Numbered from the stretch's first letter, positions 1 to 13,656 are shown. The stretch: DNA of 32,703 nucleotides from Micractinium sp. NFX-FRZ (GCA_029339195.1 JAPTJF010000587.1:1-32703); one strand, 5' to 3'. Numbers and translations are program-made. The notes: generated by a model not told the origin, from the letters alone.

Positions 1-316
1 GCAACTCCATACTTCACCAGGCCCGGCCATGACCCTAAATGTGGGCCGCTGCAGCTTGGCGGTGCATGCAGGCTTTCGGCGATGCGGCGCCTGAAGGTAG
101 GCTTGCAGGGCGCAACCCTCATTTCGGGGTCATGGCCGGCATGGGGGATGCAAGCACGGCATCAAGCGAGCACAAGAGCAACTCCATACATCACCAGGCC
201 CGGCCATGACCCTAAATGTGGGTTGCTGCAGCTTGGCGGTGCATGCAGGCTTTCCGTGGTGCGACACCTGCCGGTAAGCCTGCAGGGCACCCCTTTTTTC
301 GTGGTCATGGCCGGCC
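1..316. repeat. 177-bp tandem repeat, about 1.8 copies at the window edge
   Basis: The block starting at base 1 (gcaactccatac, then the shared segment ccaggcccggccatgaccct) recurs from base 178. The period is 177 bp and the copies are highly similar until about base 316, where the similarity stops after catggccggc. The second copy is therefore truncated. More units may lie to the left of the window. The repeat lies beyond the probable 3' end of the SecA2 gene and I find no gene in it. A satellite edge or a local duplication are both possible. Confidence 0.8.
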
Positions 317-779
317 TGCACCATGGCGCCCGGGGATTTGCTGGCTGCTTTGCATCTTCACCTCGTTGTCCTCCTTACCACATTTCGATGCAGTTTTATG
401 GCAATTGGTTTGACTCTGATTACATTGTTCCGGAAAAAAAATGTGTTCATTCGTAAAAACGGACTTCTAAAGCTGGGGTGGGTTGCCAGCAATGTTTGCG
501 GCAGCATGTTGGCATCATATGATTGGCTTGCAAAGCAGCACGGAGGCAGCACGTGTACATGAACAAACTGCGATTGGCACTTCGCAAGACAGTACTCTGA
601 GGGAACAAAGGGAACAAAATTGATGGGGTCGAACAAGGTAGAATGAAAGGAAAATGGGGGCAAGGTGAAAGTAGGGCGCATCCGCCAAAACCACGAACAA
701 AGGAAAGCTCAAGCAACGTGGATTATTCTAACGACACAAGTGATAACAGCACATGATGAGCGGACTCTGCATTCGCCGT
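317..779 (-). other. 3' untranslated region and downstream flank of SECA2
   Basis: No supported gene is seen here. The stretch is clearly more AT-rich than the exons and follows the SecA2 stop codon on the minus strand. It contains the only TGTAA motif I found for that transcript (420-424), so most of it is probably 3' untranslated sequence. Confidence 0.55.
420..424 (-). terminator. candidate polyadenylation signal (TGTAA) of SECA2
   Basis: The plus strand reads ttaca, so the minus strand reads TGTAA, the usual chlorophyte polyadenylation signal. It lies about 356 nt downstream of the SecA2 stop codon, and no closer copy was found. A five-base motif is weak evidence alone; the support is its position. 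Confidence 0.45.
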
Positions 780-3700
780 TCACATGTTGTCCGACTGTTG
801 TTGTTCGCCAGCACGGGCGCGGCGCTCTCTCAGCTCTCTCAACGCGTCTTCTATGGTGGGGGCAGTGTAGACAACCTTTTCAACGAGCTCGTAAAGCTCT
901 TTGCCGGCATTGGTGTTGCTGCCGGTGTTGTCGCTACCCCCACTCGTGCCTGCCTCACCGCTGGCTGGCCCGCTGCCTTCAGCACGCCTCACGAGGCGCT
1001 CGGCAGCGCCCCAACCGGCCTCTTGTGTGGCCCGCTGCGCCTCCTCCTCGTCTGCCTGCTGCTGCCGCTGCCACTCTTGCAGCTGGTGCTCCGGCAGCCG
1101 CTGTTGAGTGTTGCCGGGGGTAAGGTGCACAACGGAAGGTGTGTCGGTGACTTGCGGCCGCCATTGTTGCAGCTGCTTCCGCGGCGCCGCTGCAATAGCT
1201 GTTGTGTACAGCTCCGCTATCACCGCTGATGCAGCCTTGACCCGGCCATCCACCGCCTCCAGTTCAGAAGAGCTGCCGCTGGCTGTGTCTGTGCTGTGAT
1301 TGTTGCTGCTGCCGGCGCCGCTGCCGGCGTTGCGACCGCCAGCGGGAGCGGCTCCGGTAGGTTGCTGCACCGTGGCTGGCGCTGCTGCCTTCGTCCGTGC
1401 CTCTGCCAGCAGCTGCTCTGCTTCCTCCTCCTTTTGCTGCCCTCTGATTCGCCAGCCGCCCGCCGTGACTGCTGCATTTTGCGCAATGCTTACCAACTCT
1501 CGCAGCCGCCCCAGGGACGCAGCGCGCACCTCCACGTTGGCTTGGCTCTCAGGGTCGGGAAGCAGTGTTGTGGCCCTGATAGGGTTGGCGGCATCAGGGA
1601 AGGCGATGGAGGCGTTGGCAGCGTCGATGGCTGGCCGCTCAAGCACTTCAGCCAAGGCATTCAGCACGTCAGCTACAGCCGCCTCCGCCTTGGCCAGCAG
1701 TTGCCTGGCCTCCAAGGAGCTGCACGGGCTCAGCTCCTGGGCAAGCGCCAACACATCATCATGTCGCTGATATCCCGAGCTGCCAAGCTGGGCGCCTGCA
1801 GCCGTGACGCTGCCAACAGCCTCGTCCAGCTGTTTACTCAGCACCTCAACTTCCCGCTGAGCCGCTGCCACCGACGCCATCGTGCGCAGCGCTGCCTCAT
1901 GCCGCGCGGCTGCCAGTGCACGGCTGCCCTCTGCAATGCGCTGCGCCAGCTCAAGGCGACTGTCCAGCAGGGCTGCAAAGTCCACTGCCCCCATGTCGTC
2001 TAGAGTGGTGGTAGACATCTTCGCTGCTACCAAAGCCTCATCCTCCTCCTCTATGCTCAACGCCTCCGCTGGCATGCCAATTGCCGCTTCCGCTTGCTGT
2101 TTGGACTCCGCTGTTGGCTGAATGCTGAGCTCCACCTTAGAGGAGGCCATGATCTGGTCGATGGATACGGTGGCAAAGGCGTCTGTGACGGACAGCTGCT
2201 TGAAATCTGCAGACGAGCCATGGTGAAGCGGGGGCGGGCAGGGGCCGAGGAATCTCATGTGTGGGCTCAATGAAGTGACAAATCAATAGCGGCCAATCCC
2301 TTCCGCATGGCGTGCCACAGCAGGGCAGGCGGGGAAATGTGCATGTTGGCAAGCGGGCACTGTGTGCGTCTAGCAAGCGTGTCATGCTGATTGCATCAAA
2401 CTGGCAGCCATGGCACGTCAGTCATGAGCCATGACACACCAGCGATGCTCATGCTACCTCCAAGAAACTGCGTTCACAGGCAGGCATACACAAGAAAGAG
2501 CAGTGCTATGCTCTCACCCACCCATGCACTCAGCCCATGCACACACTCCCCAAATCACTCACCCAACAGAAGGCGCGCAAACACCGCTGAGGTCTCAAGC
2601 TCAAACTCTTGACGCGGGTCAAATGCGGAGTAGGCTCGGGCACTAACGATGCGGTCCACAGCATTGATGTCCTGCAAGGGTGGGGAAGGGGTCACGATGG
2701 GGAATGGTGCGCAGATGAGTGAACCTTTTGTAGTGTTGTGCAGGGGAATGGTGTGCGGGCTGCTGGGTGGGCCACTGAGAAGTAACTTGCTACAACGTAG
2801 CACTGACGGACAACACGGGTGCAATGTGAGCCCAAAGATGGCACGTAGGGAGCCCAGCACACGCCAGCTGTCCCTAAATCACAACCACATCACACGCCTG
2901 CATTGACCCTCTGCCTTACCTCTAGAAAACCCTTCCAAAGCCCATCCAGGCGCGTCAGCATCGTGTCGCGCTCAACCAGGGAGGCCACAGATTCCACCTC
3001 CACCGGCGTGGTACCACCCGCAGTATGCAGCGGGTCGCAATACCAAAACTTGAGCAGCTCGCGCTTGTTGCGGTGCTGGACAGCAAGGAAGTCTGCAACC
3101 CAGGCAGCCAGCCGGCGTGCCGTGGGTGAGTAGTCGCCAGCCAGTGGTGGGTCGGCGCCGCCCAACGAGTCGGGCAACGGTGGTGGCGGATCGAATGCTG
3201 CGGAGCGCTCCCTAAGCGCCGCCAGCTGCTGCTGCTCCCGCAGTTGCAGACGGATGCTCTGCTGATACTGCTCACAGCCTGCCGCATCCGCAGTCACCTC
3301 GTGCTGTGCTACCACCTGCTGTTTTTTTGCCATCACCTCTTCCTGAGGCATCAGCTGCCACACCGGTCCCAGCTGCTGCTGCACATCAGAATCCCACTGC
3401 TTGTGCTGCTCTTGATCCTCCACTGGCTGTACCATGCGTGTGTGAGGAAGCGGGCCGCCTGTCGCTAGTGCCCAACGCAAGCGGGTAGCGGTGGGGCCCA
3501 CAGCAATGTTGATGTACGGGGCCACCACCGCAAAGACTGGGTCAACACCAACCTTGAATGGGGCGCCTGCAATAACAGAAGCGATGGCGGGGAAAGCGGG
3601 GTGAGCAGGTCGCATTGGGGGGCAGCAAGCTATCGCCATGGAAACGCAATATGGCGTATGGCGTCCAGTATGTGCAGGGCGTCCACCCAGCTAATCGTGC

Positions 3701-6700
3701 CGTATGTGGTCATGACAGCATGTCGCAGGAGGCACATATACAGTCGTGATCAAGACAGCAGCGCTCCGAATGGCACCCGCCCACATGTCCCTTCCCACCT
3801 TCAAAGTCAATCGTCTGCCCCAAATCGGTCTGGTTGACCAGAGCAAAGAGGTGCTGCACCAGCAGGTCCAAGTCCCACTGAGTGGGTGGCTGGGAGGCAT
3901 CCACTAGGCGAGACACCATGGAGTGTGCCACGTCCTGAACAGGGAGAGAACAGGGCAAAGGGGTACAGGCGGTTCAGGTAACGGGGACAGCAGTCCCGGT
4001 GGCCAGGAAGGCTGCGCAAGTCTTCTTAGCATACACCACCAACCAGCCACATTGCAGGCTCCGACAGCAACAGGCACATTACTGTTGCCTTGCGTGCAAT
4101 CTACCAATGCGACCAAGCATTGTGCTACTGCAGCAGTGGCAATATCCGGCTGTGTTGGCCCACCTGGAGGTAGCCGTGCAGCAGGTTGCGCCGGTCAGCA
4201 GCGCCCCCTTGGAGAATCATGCGCCTGCATACGGCAGGCACAGCAGCTAAGGGCAGGGGCTCAGACATGCAAGCACAGCCAGGAGACTACATTAGTCAGG
4301 GTTTATGTGCAGGCTTGAGCAACTCCTTGTAATGCCCTCGATGCAATGAGTGCGCAGCGTGGTGCCGCCGCACCTGAGGCGGTACATGTGGCGGCGGTAC
4401 TTGTCCACCACAGCGTCCTTCTGCCGCATCGAGTCACGCGCTGCAAGCAAGCAGGCGAGAAGGGCAGGGGGGGGAATAAAAATAGGAGGCAATAGTTGGG
4501 TTGCAGAATGTCTTGTGTTGCAAGTTTCGGTGGAAACGCTTGGACTGTAAGCCCAAACAAGCAGCAAGTGGGAGGGCACACGTGGCTGCCAAAGGTGGTG
4601 TGCCCTGCATCAACAACAGGTGCAGCATCCAGCCCAGCCATGAAAGAGTTCGGCTTATAGCCAAGTGCACACTCTGCAAGCAGTACTGCAAAAACCAGCC
4701 ACTCAGCCAGTTGACCCGCCAGGCTGGCAGCTAGGCAGCACAGGCTTACACTGGCGTGCCTCGCCCTCCACCGCGCGCACAGCTTCACGGACCACCATGG
4801 CACTGGTGTGCGAGTCCAACTGCAAGAGGGGTTCATAGTTGGAATGGGGGTGAGGAAATACATGACTGGCCCCAAGATTGCATCCAAAAAGCAACACCGC
4901 TGTTGAGCAGGTGTGTGCCAGACATCGTGTCCAAACAGGGAGCCCAGCAGCACGACTCACACAGTACGACACATCATCAGCACGATACAGATAGCAGCAT
5001 TGCCCAGAGCGGTGCGCGGCACAGCCGAGCTGCATAATATGCTGCATGTTGGCACAAGTGTGCGATGCATACAGCATGCCACATCACAACTCAGCTACAT
5101 GGCACACAAGATCCCAGAGGAGAGCGACGCCACCTAGTACGACATGTGCAGACAGCACAGCAGTGGACAGTAAAACTCAGCAGCACCACACCTTAATACA
5201 CCCTACAAGGAAGCAATAAGCGGCACAATGATGGGGCCGCACCTCTCCATGCAGCAGGTTGAAGAGCAGATTCATGTTCTCTAGCGACAGCTGCGCCTTG
5301 TCTGGGTTCGACTGGAGGTAGGCCTCCCAGGCTGCTATGTCTGTGCGCAGCTTCTCCCCGGTGCAAGCCATCAGCATCTCTGCAGGAAGACAAAGCGTGG
5401 GATGGCGGAGCCAAATGACGCACAGCACACACACAAGGCAGGGGCAGGTCTGGATGGAGGCGTGCTCCTGCAGGAACTAAGGCCGTAATGCATGGCATGT
5501 GCTCAGCCTCGACGGGCAGATGCACTTGCAGAAGCTGACAAAGCTTTCAGCGGACCGTGGAGCAGGCATGTCCCCAGTGGTGCTGCAGGCAGCGCAAGGT
5601 GGCTGACACGGGAACGCTTTTGGTTGGGTGGGGAGGACACCTACCATATGCACGCCGCAGACCGCCGACCGCCGCTGAGTTGCGCACGTTCATCATGCTG
5701 TCATCCAGAGACATCACCAAGTGTGTGTCGCCGGGGTCGCCCTGCCTGCAGCCGGACGAACAGGTTGAGGCATGGTGAGTGAAGAAGAAGAAGAAGAATA
5801 CGCCCTTGGGCGTGGGTTGAGGAAACCAGCAGAGGTGTGGGCCCCCATGGCGGGGGCCCCCTCCACTGGTTACCGGAGGCATGGTGAGTGCAGAGGGAGG
5901 CAAAGCGAGACTGCTAGGCATGCCAAGCTGCAGTACGCCTTCGATGGAGACAACCTAAGCAGCAGTGCTGAAGGCAGGCGGCAACCCCTGAACATTGGCT
6001 GCAAGACCTGAAGCACTCAATCGGTGGACCTGCAAACAAGCGGCAGTGCCAGAATCAACACCCGCCCCCACCTCTAGCCCGTGCCCACCTGCCGGAGCGG
6101 CCCCGCAGCTGCAGCTCGCTGCGCTGTGTGTCGGGAAGTGACGCCATGATGACCCTCAACCCGCCTGCATCGCGCACCTGCAGCAGGAGCAGCGGCGGCG
6201 GCGGCGGAAGCATCAGGATTTGGTTGTGGTGGCAGCAGGAGCAGCAGCACGACCAACCAGAAGCAGCTATGTAACTGGGACGGTGGCTACGAATTGTGGC
6301 CACAAGCCAAAGAGCACAGCATGCAGGGCACCCAACAACTAGCTGCTTGAGCCGTAGAGCAATGGCTGGACAGGGCAGGAAGGCACGCAGTTGCTCACCT
6401 GCTCCGCCTGGTCAGCGCAAAAGGTGTCAAACCAGAGCCACTGGAGCAGGATGAAGCGCTCGAGTGCCAGCTCCAGCTGGTGCACCAACGTCTCGTGCCC
6501 AGCCCTGCCCTGCTGCTGCCCCTCCTCCTGCTGCCGCTGGTGCTGTAGCTGCTGTGCTTGCTGCCGTTCGTGTTGGTATACCTGCGCCTGCTGCTGCGGC
6601 GCCTGCTGCTGCTCACCCTGCTGCTGCGCCTCTGTGATACGCTGCGCCGCAACAGCAGCCCAGTCAAGCTCCTCAAAGCACTTGTGCAGCCTGCACGTGC

Positions 6701-9700
6701 ATGGAGTGAGCAGGTCAGGCGTAGCCCAGGCATCACAAGGAGTGGCATCCGGGGCCAGCAAGTCGAGTGCAAGCAGTTTGAGCAGCGCCAGGGTCAATTA
6801 TGAGCGGTGTGCAACCCGTTGAGCTGCTGATGCGACACGTAGTGGCACAAACCCGCCCCATCCACACCCCACCCCAAGCCTCACTTGAGCTGTGCCTTCA
6901 CCACCTCTGCAGCCTCCACGCGCTTGATCAGCCAGGCAACCGCCTCGCGCCCGGCATGCTTGCCCGCCGCTTGGCCAGGACTGAGCCAGGGCACGCGCAG
7001 CTGCTCTACTCCTGCTGCTGCCGCTGCCGGAGCAGGCGGCCCCTGCCACAACTGCTCGTGCAGGCTCGCCTGTTCCTGCCCTCTCGTCGGCTGATGCGCA
7101 TCCTGCTGCCCCTCCGCTGGCAGCGGCAGCGGCCCATCCTGCTGCTGCGGCAGCGGCAGCTGCTGCCTGCTGGCTGCCTGCCGCTGTGTCAGCTGCTTGA
7201 TGAGCCCCCGGACTTCCAAGAAAGCCTGGTAGGCCTGCGCGGGAATGCTGGCTGCCATGCTGTCGTCTGACATGAATGTTTGCGAGACAATGCCGAGCGG
7301 CAGTGCGGGGAGGTACTGGTCCATGTCTGGGGAGGCTGCGGGAGGGCAGCGCAGGCAGAGGTGGGGGGCAGTCAGTGCACTAGGGTGGCAAGGGAGCTAA
7401 CAGCAGACAAGCAGGCAGGCGTGCAGGCAAGTTGGCCAGCAAGCAGCTGGGTGGTATTGATGGAAGGCAGGCAGGCAGGCGGGCTGGCAGGCGGGGCATG
7501 AAGGCAGGCAGGCAGTGCAGCGCTGTAAGAGCAAAAGAGTGCACGGGTGTGGGCCCTGCACACTGGTGCACAAGCTGGTAGCCCGGTGTTGCCGCCAAGC
7601 CAGGCCCACCTGGGGCCATCGTCTGCAGCAGCTTGTTCTCCAGCAGCATCTGCACGAGGCCCTTGGGGTTGCCGCCCAAGAGGATGTCGGTGCCCCGGCC
7701 CGCCAGGTTGGTGGCAATGGTGATCTGCAAACAGAACACGGCAGTATGTCAGCTGGCAAGGGGCATGCAGCGGCACCACCAAAGCGGCAGCCCGGCAGCA
7801 ACATAGCGATAGGCCAGGGATACCAACAAAGCATGCGGCGAGCACGCACGTGCTCCACGATGCGGCATGGAGCATACAGCCAGGTGGCCAAAAGCTTCTT
7901 GAAGTGCAGGCAGCAGAGGCAGCGGCAGGTAGCGGCAGGCATAGGGGCCTCACCGAGCGCGGGATGCCAGCCTGTGCAATGGTGCTGGCCTCAAAGCGTG
8001 CGCGCTCTTGGTCCGCGTTCAAAACGTTGACGTTGATGTTGAAGGCGTCCGCGTCCCTGCAGAGGCAGCGGTAGGCGGGAGCTCAGCGGGGCGGCTCTGT
8101 GGCAGCTGCACCCTTGCATGTGCAGCCTTGGCCTGGCCTCATGCACGGTCCCCGCACTACGGCTCATCAGGATTGGGCTGCCATGACCAGCGGTGTTGTA
8201 CGTAATTGCGGTGACAGGCGCAGGGCAGCACCCACGCGTGCGTAGCAAAGCAGGCACAAGCGCGCATGCCTGCTGCGGTGCACCGGCACTCACTTGGCCC
8301 AGTCCTCCACCATGCGCGCCAAAGCACGGCTCTCCATGACGCTGCCCGTGCCAATCAGCACTGGCTGGTTGTTCCTGGCGTACCAGGGCCCCACCGACTC
8401 CTCAAGCAGGCTTATGATGTACTGGTTGCGCCCCTGAAGATGATGAAGGGCGCCAGAGGGGGCAGTGCGACAGTTGGGGGAAGCAACGCAAAGAAGTTGG
8501 GCCCTAATTACACCATGCTGGCGCCGACAAGACACAACGTGCCCCCACCCATTCACCCTGCTCCACCCTCACCTCTTCGTATGCAAACATGCGCAGCGGG
8601 TGGTCGATGCGCTGGCTGGGGCGGTGCGGCGGGACGCGCACCACATCCAGCCCGTATGCAGTGCTGAACTCCATCTCCTCCGTCACAGCCGTGCCCTGCA
8701 ATTTACAAGGGGTGGGCACGGTGGAGAGCTGGTCGCTGGCAGAACAGCGGGCTCAAAAGGCATGGCGGACCAGCGATCTGTGCTGCTGCCTGAACAGGGG
8801 CGCTTTGCACCGGAGTCCGTCCTGCTAGCTCATGGCTATTAAGCTGGGCGGACTCCAACTATACCTGCCCCCACATATCACTTCCAGCCACACTACCGCT
8901 TGACTGCCGTGCGCAATTTCCTTGCGCCCCCACCTCAGTCACCAGACCTCCCGTCTCTGCCTGCCTCAGCACCAATTCAAGACAATCCGCCCTCCTCACC
9001 GTCATGCCCGCCAGCTTCTGGTAATATCTGAAGAAGAACTGGTAGGAGATGGTGGCCGTGGAGACGTACTCGGGGCGGATGGTGACGCCCTCCTTAGCCT
9101 CGCACGCCTGGCAGCGGGGGAGGGGCAGGCAAACAGGCTGAGAGTTGGGGGCTGGGCACAGAACTTGGAATGCGGAAGACGGAGCTGGAGGATGCATTGT
9201 GGGCATGCGCATGCGCGCGGGGAGAGGCAGAGGCAACAGCCAACCCAACCTGGTGCCACATTGAGTAGCGCCCCCTGCACCCAGACCCCAGTGTCGCTGC
9301 CCGCCCACCTGGTGCACCCCTGCCTGCCACACGCTCTTGACCTTCTCCCGCCCCGTGGGCAGGTCAATGATGACCACCTGCCACAGTGGGGGAAAGGCAC
9401 AGCACAGCTCAGCACAGCACAGCACAGCACGGCACAGCATGCTGTGAGCAGGCAGATGAGAGGTTGGTCCAATGAGTCAGCTGAGGCAGCAGCTGCTCAG
9501 CTCAGCGCACAGCAGGCCCCATGCCAGGTGGCGCCATGCGCACAACCCGGCCTCGTTGCAACCCTGCCCCCACCTGGTTGTCCCGCTTCAGGTAGTGGAC
9601 GCCGGCGATGTAGCAGAAGTGTGCACGTGCGCAGGTGGTGAGGAAGACGCCCCAGGCCTGCGAGGGCGCGTGGCGAGCAGGGCAGAGAGCGGGTGTCATA

Positions 9701-9890
9701 AAGGGTGGGTGAGCACAGAGGTGTGCTCTGCCTATCTACAACTGTGTTCATGCAGGCGTAGCATCTGGCGGACACGTGCTGAGCAGGCAGCACACCGCGT
9801 GCGGCCACCTGGCCTGTGTGCTCCATGCTGCGGCAGGCAGCTGGCCCCAAGCCAGAGCAGACCAGTGCAGCGCGAGCGTACCCATCCACC

Positions 9891-9924
<34 letters not shown>

Positions 9925-12900
9925 CCTACCCTACTCACCAGCATGCTGCCCCACAGCACCAACGGGGCCACCGCGCGCAGCTGCTGCTCGCTGGGCTCCC
10001 CCGCCAGCGGCTCCAGCTCCCGCTTGCGCAGCTCCTCTGCCACTGCGCCCTTGCTCTTCAGCGGCAAGCCGGCAGCGCCGTCCCCTCCCAGAAACGTGCT
10101 GCTGTCGTCTGCCCAGTACACTGCCAGCCTGGCCTCTGCCGTGCCGTCTACCTCTGTCACCATCGCCACCGCCAGGCGCCCGTCAGCGGCGGTCGCCAGC
10201 GTCACCAAGCCGCGGTTCACTGCAGCAGGCAAGGGCAGGGGACGGGGTGTGCAGAAATTGCGGGGCTGAGCCTGATGCGGAGAGCAGCACCAGGGCAAGG
10301 CCACAGCCTGATCACAAACACGCCGAAGCATGCAGCCGCAGCACAGCAGCATCTGAGTTCAAGTCAAACCATTGTGGCCCTGCCGACCATGCTTCTGCGC
10401 TCACAGCAGCCCCTTCGACCCTTGCACTGCTGCGCACGGCCCGCCTCACCGAGCGCCCGCACTAGGTTGATGGTGCCGCGGGCTGTGATGTTGGCGTGCA
10501 GGTACTGGGGTCGCAGCAGGATGTCCGCCTTCTCCTCCTCCTCCTGCAGCTCCTGATCCGTCAGTGCGTCGCTGTACAGGAAGTTCAGCTTGCCCGGCTG
10601 GTCGCGCTGCTCCGCGTACTCGGTGCGGATAATCTGTGGGCAACAACGGGGGGGGGGCAGGTGGGCGTGGGGGCAGTTGTTCAGTAAGGGTGCGGGAGGG
10701 GGTGGCATGGCTGGCAAGATGGGCAGGAAACGGGCAGGCAAGCAGGTGGGTGTGGCTTTGTGGCGCACGCACAGTCAGCGCCTGAGGGGGAAGTGCAGGG
10801 CACGTGCCAGGGCAGGGCAGGGCTGACCTCACGCTGGCAAACTGGCGGGAGCCAGAAGGGCAGTGCCCTGGGAAGGCCTCACCTCATCAGCAGCCTTCCA
10901 GCGCGCGCACTGCAGCTTCTGGTCGGCTATCACGGGGTTGGGCCCGGTGATGATCAGCGGGTTGATGGCCTCGTCTGTGGGGGTCAGAGGGAGGGCGGGA
11001 GAGGGCAGGGCACGGCCAGCAGGGGGAGATACGGTGAGCGCCCAGCAACGCATCAACGTGTATGCCTGCCAGGGGGGGGGGAGTAGTGCAGAGGTGGCAC
11101 TGGGCAGACCCTGGGTATCAGCAACGCCTCACCTTAGAAGACCTAAAGTAACAGCCACGGCCCGGAGGTCACCCAGTGCACAGGCATGCCCTCCAGGCCA
11201 CCCACCCACCCAAGGATCGCCCACGCAGTCGGCACTCTAAATCTGCCACTTCCCTCATCCACACACACACACACACAGAGCAACCCACCGATGAGAATCG
11301 AGTCGACCTCGTCCACCAGGGCGTAGTTCAAAGGGCGGCAGAAGACCTGCAGCCATTACGGGCAGGTGGGCAAAGATGTCACTTACTGCACCGCGGGCAG
11401 GACATCGGGGTATCCACTCACACACAGGCATGGGCAGCAGTGTGCAAGAAGCCACCTGCCCTGCTACCCCCCTGCCCTGCTCCGACGGTGAGGCTGCCGC
11501 GCCGCTACCAGCTGCCCTGCTCCACCCCGCCGTGACCGCCCCCTGTGGCACCACTGAGGTCCCGCTCCCCCCAACCTTGCTCACCAGTTGGTTGGGGTCG
11601 CTGATCGTGTTGTCAGTGAGGTAGTTGAACACCAGGTCGTAGGCTGCAGCAGCAACGGCAGCAGCGTTTGTGTGTTTACTATGAGCAAGCGTTGAGCGCG
11701 AAGCCAAGAGTGCTGCCAGGTCGGCATGAGGCGAGTGGGCAGCCGCCAGCAGTCCCGACAAACACATCGGCAAGCCGCCTGCGCCGTCACTCCTTGCTCC
11801 AAAGGAGGCCCCACCGGTGCTCTGTTAAGGGTGGGGCTCAAATGCACAGTGTGTGTGGACTGCCGGCTGTGCCCCACCAGACTGCTGCACCTCAAGAGTC
11901 AACGACTCCAACCCCACAAAGCCCCACCACCCTCCCGCCCGTGGCGTGCACCCACCCGTGGAGTAGGTGATGTCCCGCGAGAGCGCCTCGATCTTGGCGG
12001 TGATGGTGTCAGTCCACGTCAGCACACCCACAGACAGCCCCAGGAACTTGAACACCTTCCCAATCCTGCAGGGCAGGGGCAGGGGCAGGGGCCCCGGGGC
12101 AGAGGGGCATCAGGAAAAGGCGTTGGCCGGCGAGAAGAGGGTACGGGGGTGGCGCCAGCCCGGCCAGCCACCTGCACTCCTGACCGCGGCACTGTCCAGC
12201 TAGTGCGCCACCCCAGAAGCCTCCAAAGAGGCAGTGCCACAGCATGCAGCAGGTGTAGAAGTAGACCCCAGTGCCTGCACCTTGACACCGCTCACCACTC
12301 TGCGTCTCGCTTGGCCAGGTACTCATTCACCGTCACCACGTGCACACCCTTGCCTGCACAGAGTACGGGCAGAAGGGCCAGGGAGGGATCACATGGGCAT
12401 GGGTTGCTATGCGCCAGCGGGCATTGTGAGTGGCTGGTTCAAGCAGACACGCAGCCTACTGCTGCTGCCATCAGTGTCAAGGCTGGGGATCCGCCACCAG
12501 GCCGACTGCCTTGAGCCCGGAAGCCTGTCGTCAGGCTGGCCTTCTTCCCTCCTGTGCCGCTGCCCCAATATCCAACTCATGCTTGGGCGCGCCCACATCA
12601 GCGCCAGCCCTCAGCAACCCTCCTCGCACCTCGACCAAGCCCACGCTTACTCCACAACTGCACGCCCACCTGCGTACCCAAGCCACCGCCGCCACCCCGT
12701 CCAGCACACGCCCCCTGCTCCTGCCCCCTGCCCACGCCATCCAGCGCATCTGTGAGGTCGTTGAGGCACGCCTGCCCAAGCACAGCCCCCACCAGATTCA
12801 GCACGTCCCCACTGCCCCTGCCCCACCCCTCCCCACCTGTGAGGGCGTTGAGGTAGGCGGGCAGCGTGGCCACCAGCGTCTTCCCCTCCCCCGTCCCCAT

Positions 12901-13283
12901 CTCCGCCACCCGGCCCTCGTGCAGGACCAGGCCGCCCAGCTACAGGTGCCAGGGGCGGGCAGGGGAAGGATGTGTAGGGAAGGATGTGTACAACACAAAG
13001 CACTGCGGTGGCAGGGGTGCCGTAGGCACAGGGAACCGCTGGGTAAGGCTGCCCGCATGCCCTGCACATGCCGGGAGCAGCGGCAGTCCTGCGCAGGAAG
13101 ACAGATGCCAGGCATGCCTCACCAGCTGCACATCGTAGTGCCGCATGCCCAGCACGCGGTGCGCCGCCTCCCGCACCACAGCGAACGCCTCCACAACAAT
13201 GTCCTCGGGCACGCCACCCAGCAAGCGCTGGCTCCCGCCCCGCAGCCCCCGTGCGCCCAGCAGCCAGGACAAACCGCCGCCGC

Positions 13284-13326
<43 letters not shown>

Positions 13327-13618
13327 GCCGCCAGCGCCCGCACTGCCCTGCTGGCCGCCCTCAAATGTGAGCAGCCGCTGGCGCAGGTCTACCGTCTTGG
13401 CTGCCAGCTCAGCATCTGTGAGCGCTGCCATGGCGGGGCTCAGCTTGTTGATGCGTGCCACTACGGCAATGTACCTGCAGGGAGGCAGGCAGGCAGGCGG
13501 GGCAGCAGGTGGCACAGGGCAGCTGCTTGGATGGCAGGCCTGGCATCAGCGGTTGTGCAGGGGACATGTGTTCCAGACATGCGAGAGGTGTTTGCATCTG
13601 TGTCACATGTGGCTTCAA

Positions 13619-13656
<38 letters not shown>

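Noticed and set aside
780..2206. Last SecA2 exon as an independent gene
   Set aside because: It opens with an acceptor in exact phase with the SecA scaffold exon and continues its conserved helix. A separate start at 2270 would be a non-ATG codon. It remains worth a transcript check.
9472..10269. Plus-strand open frame of 265 codons
   Set aside because: It lies antisense to the SecA2 exons at 10219-9939 and 9657-9574 and crosses the GCCA microsatellite; there is no family resemblance.
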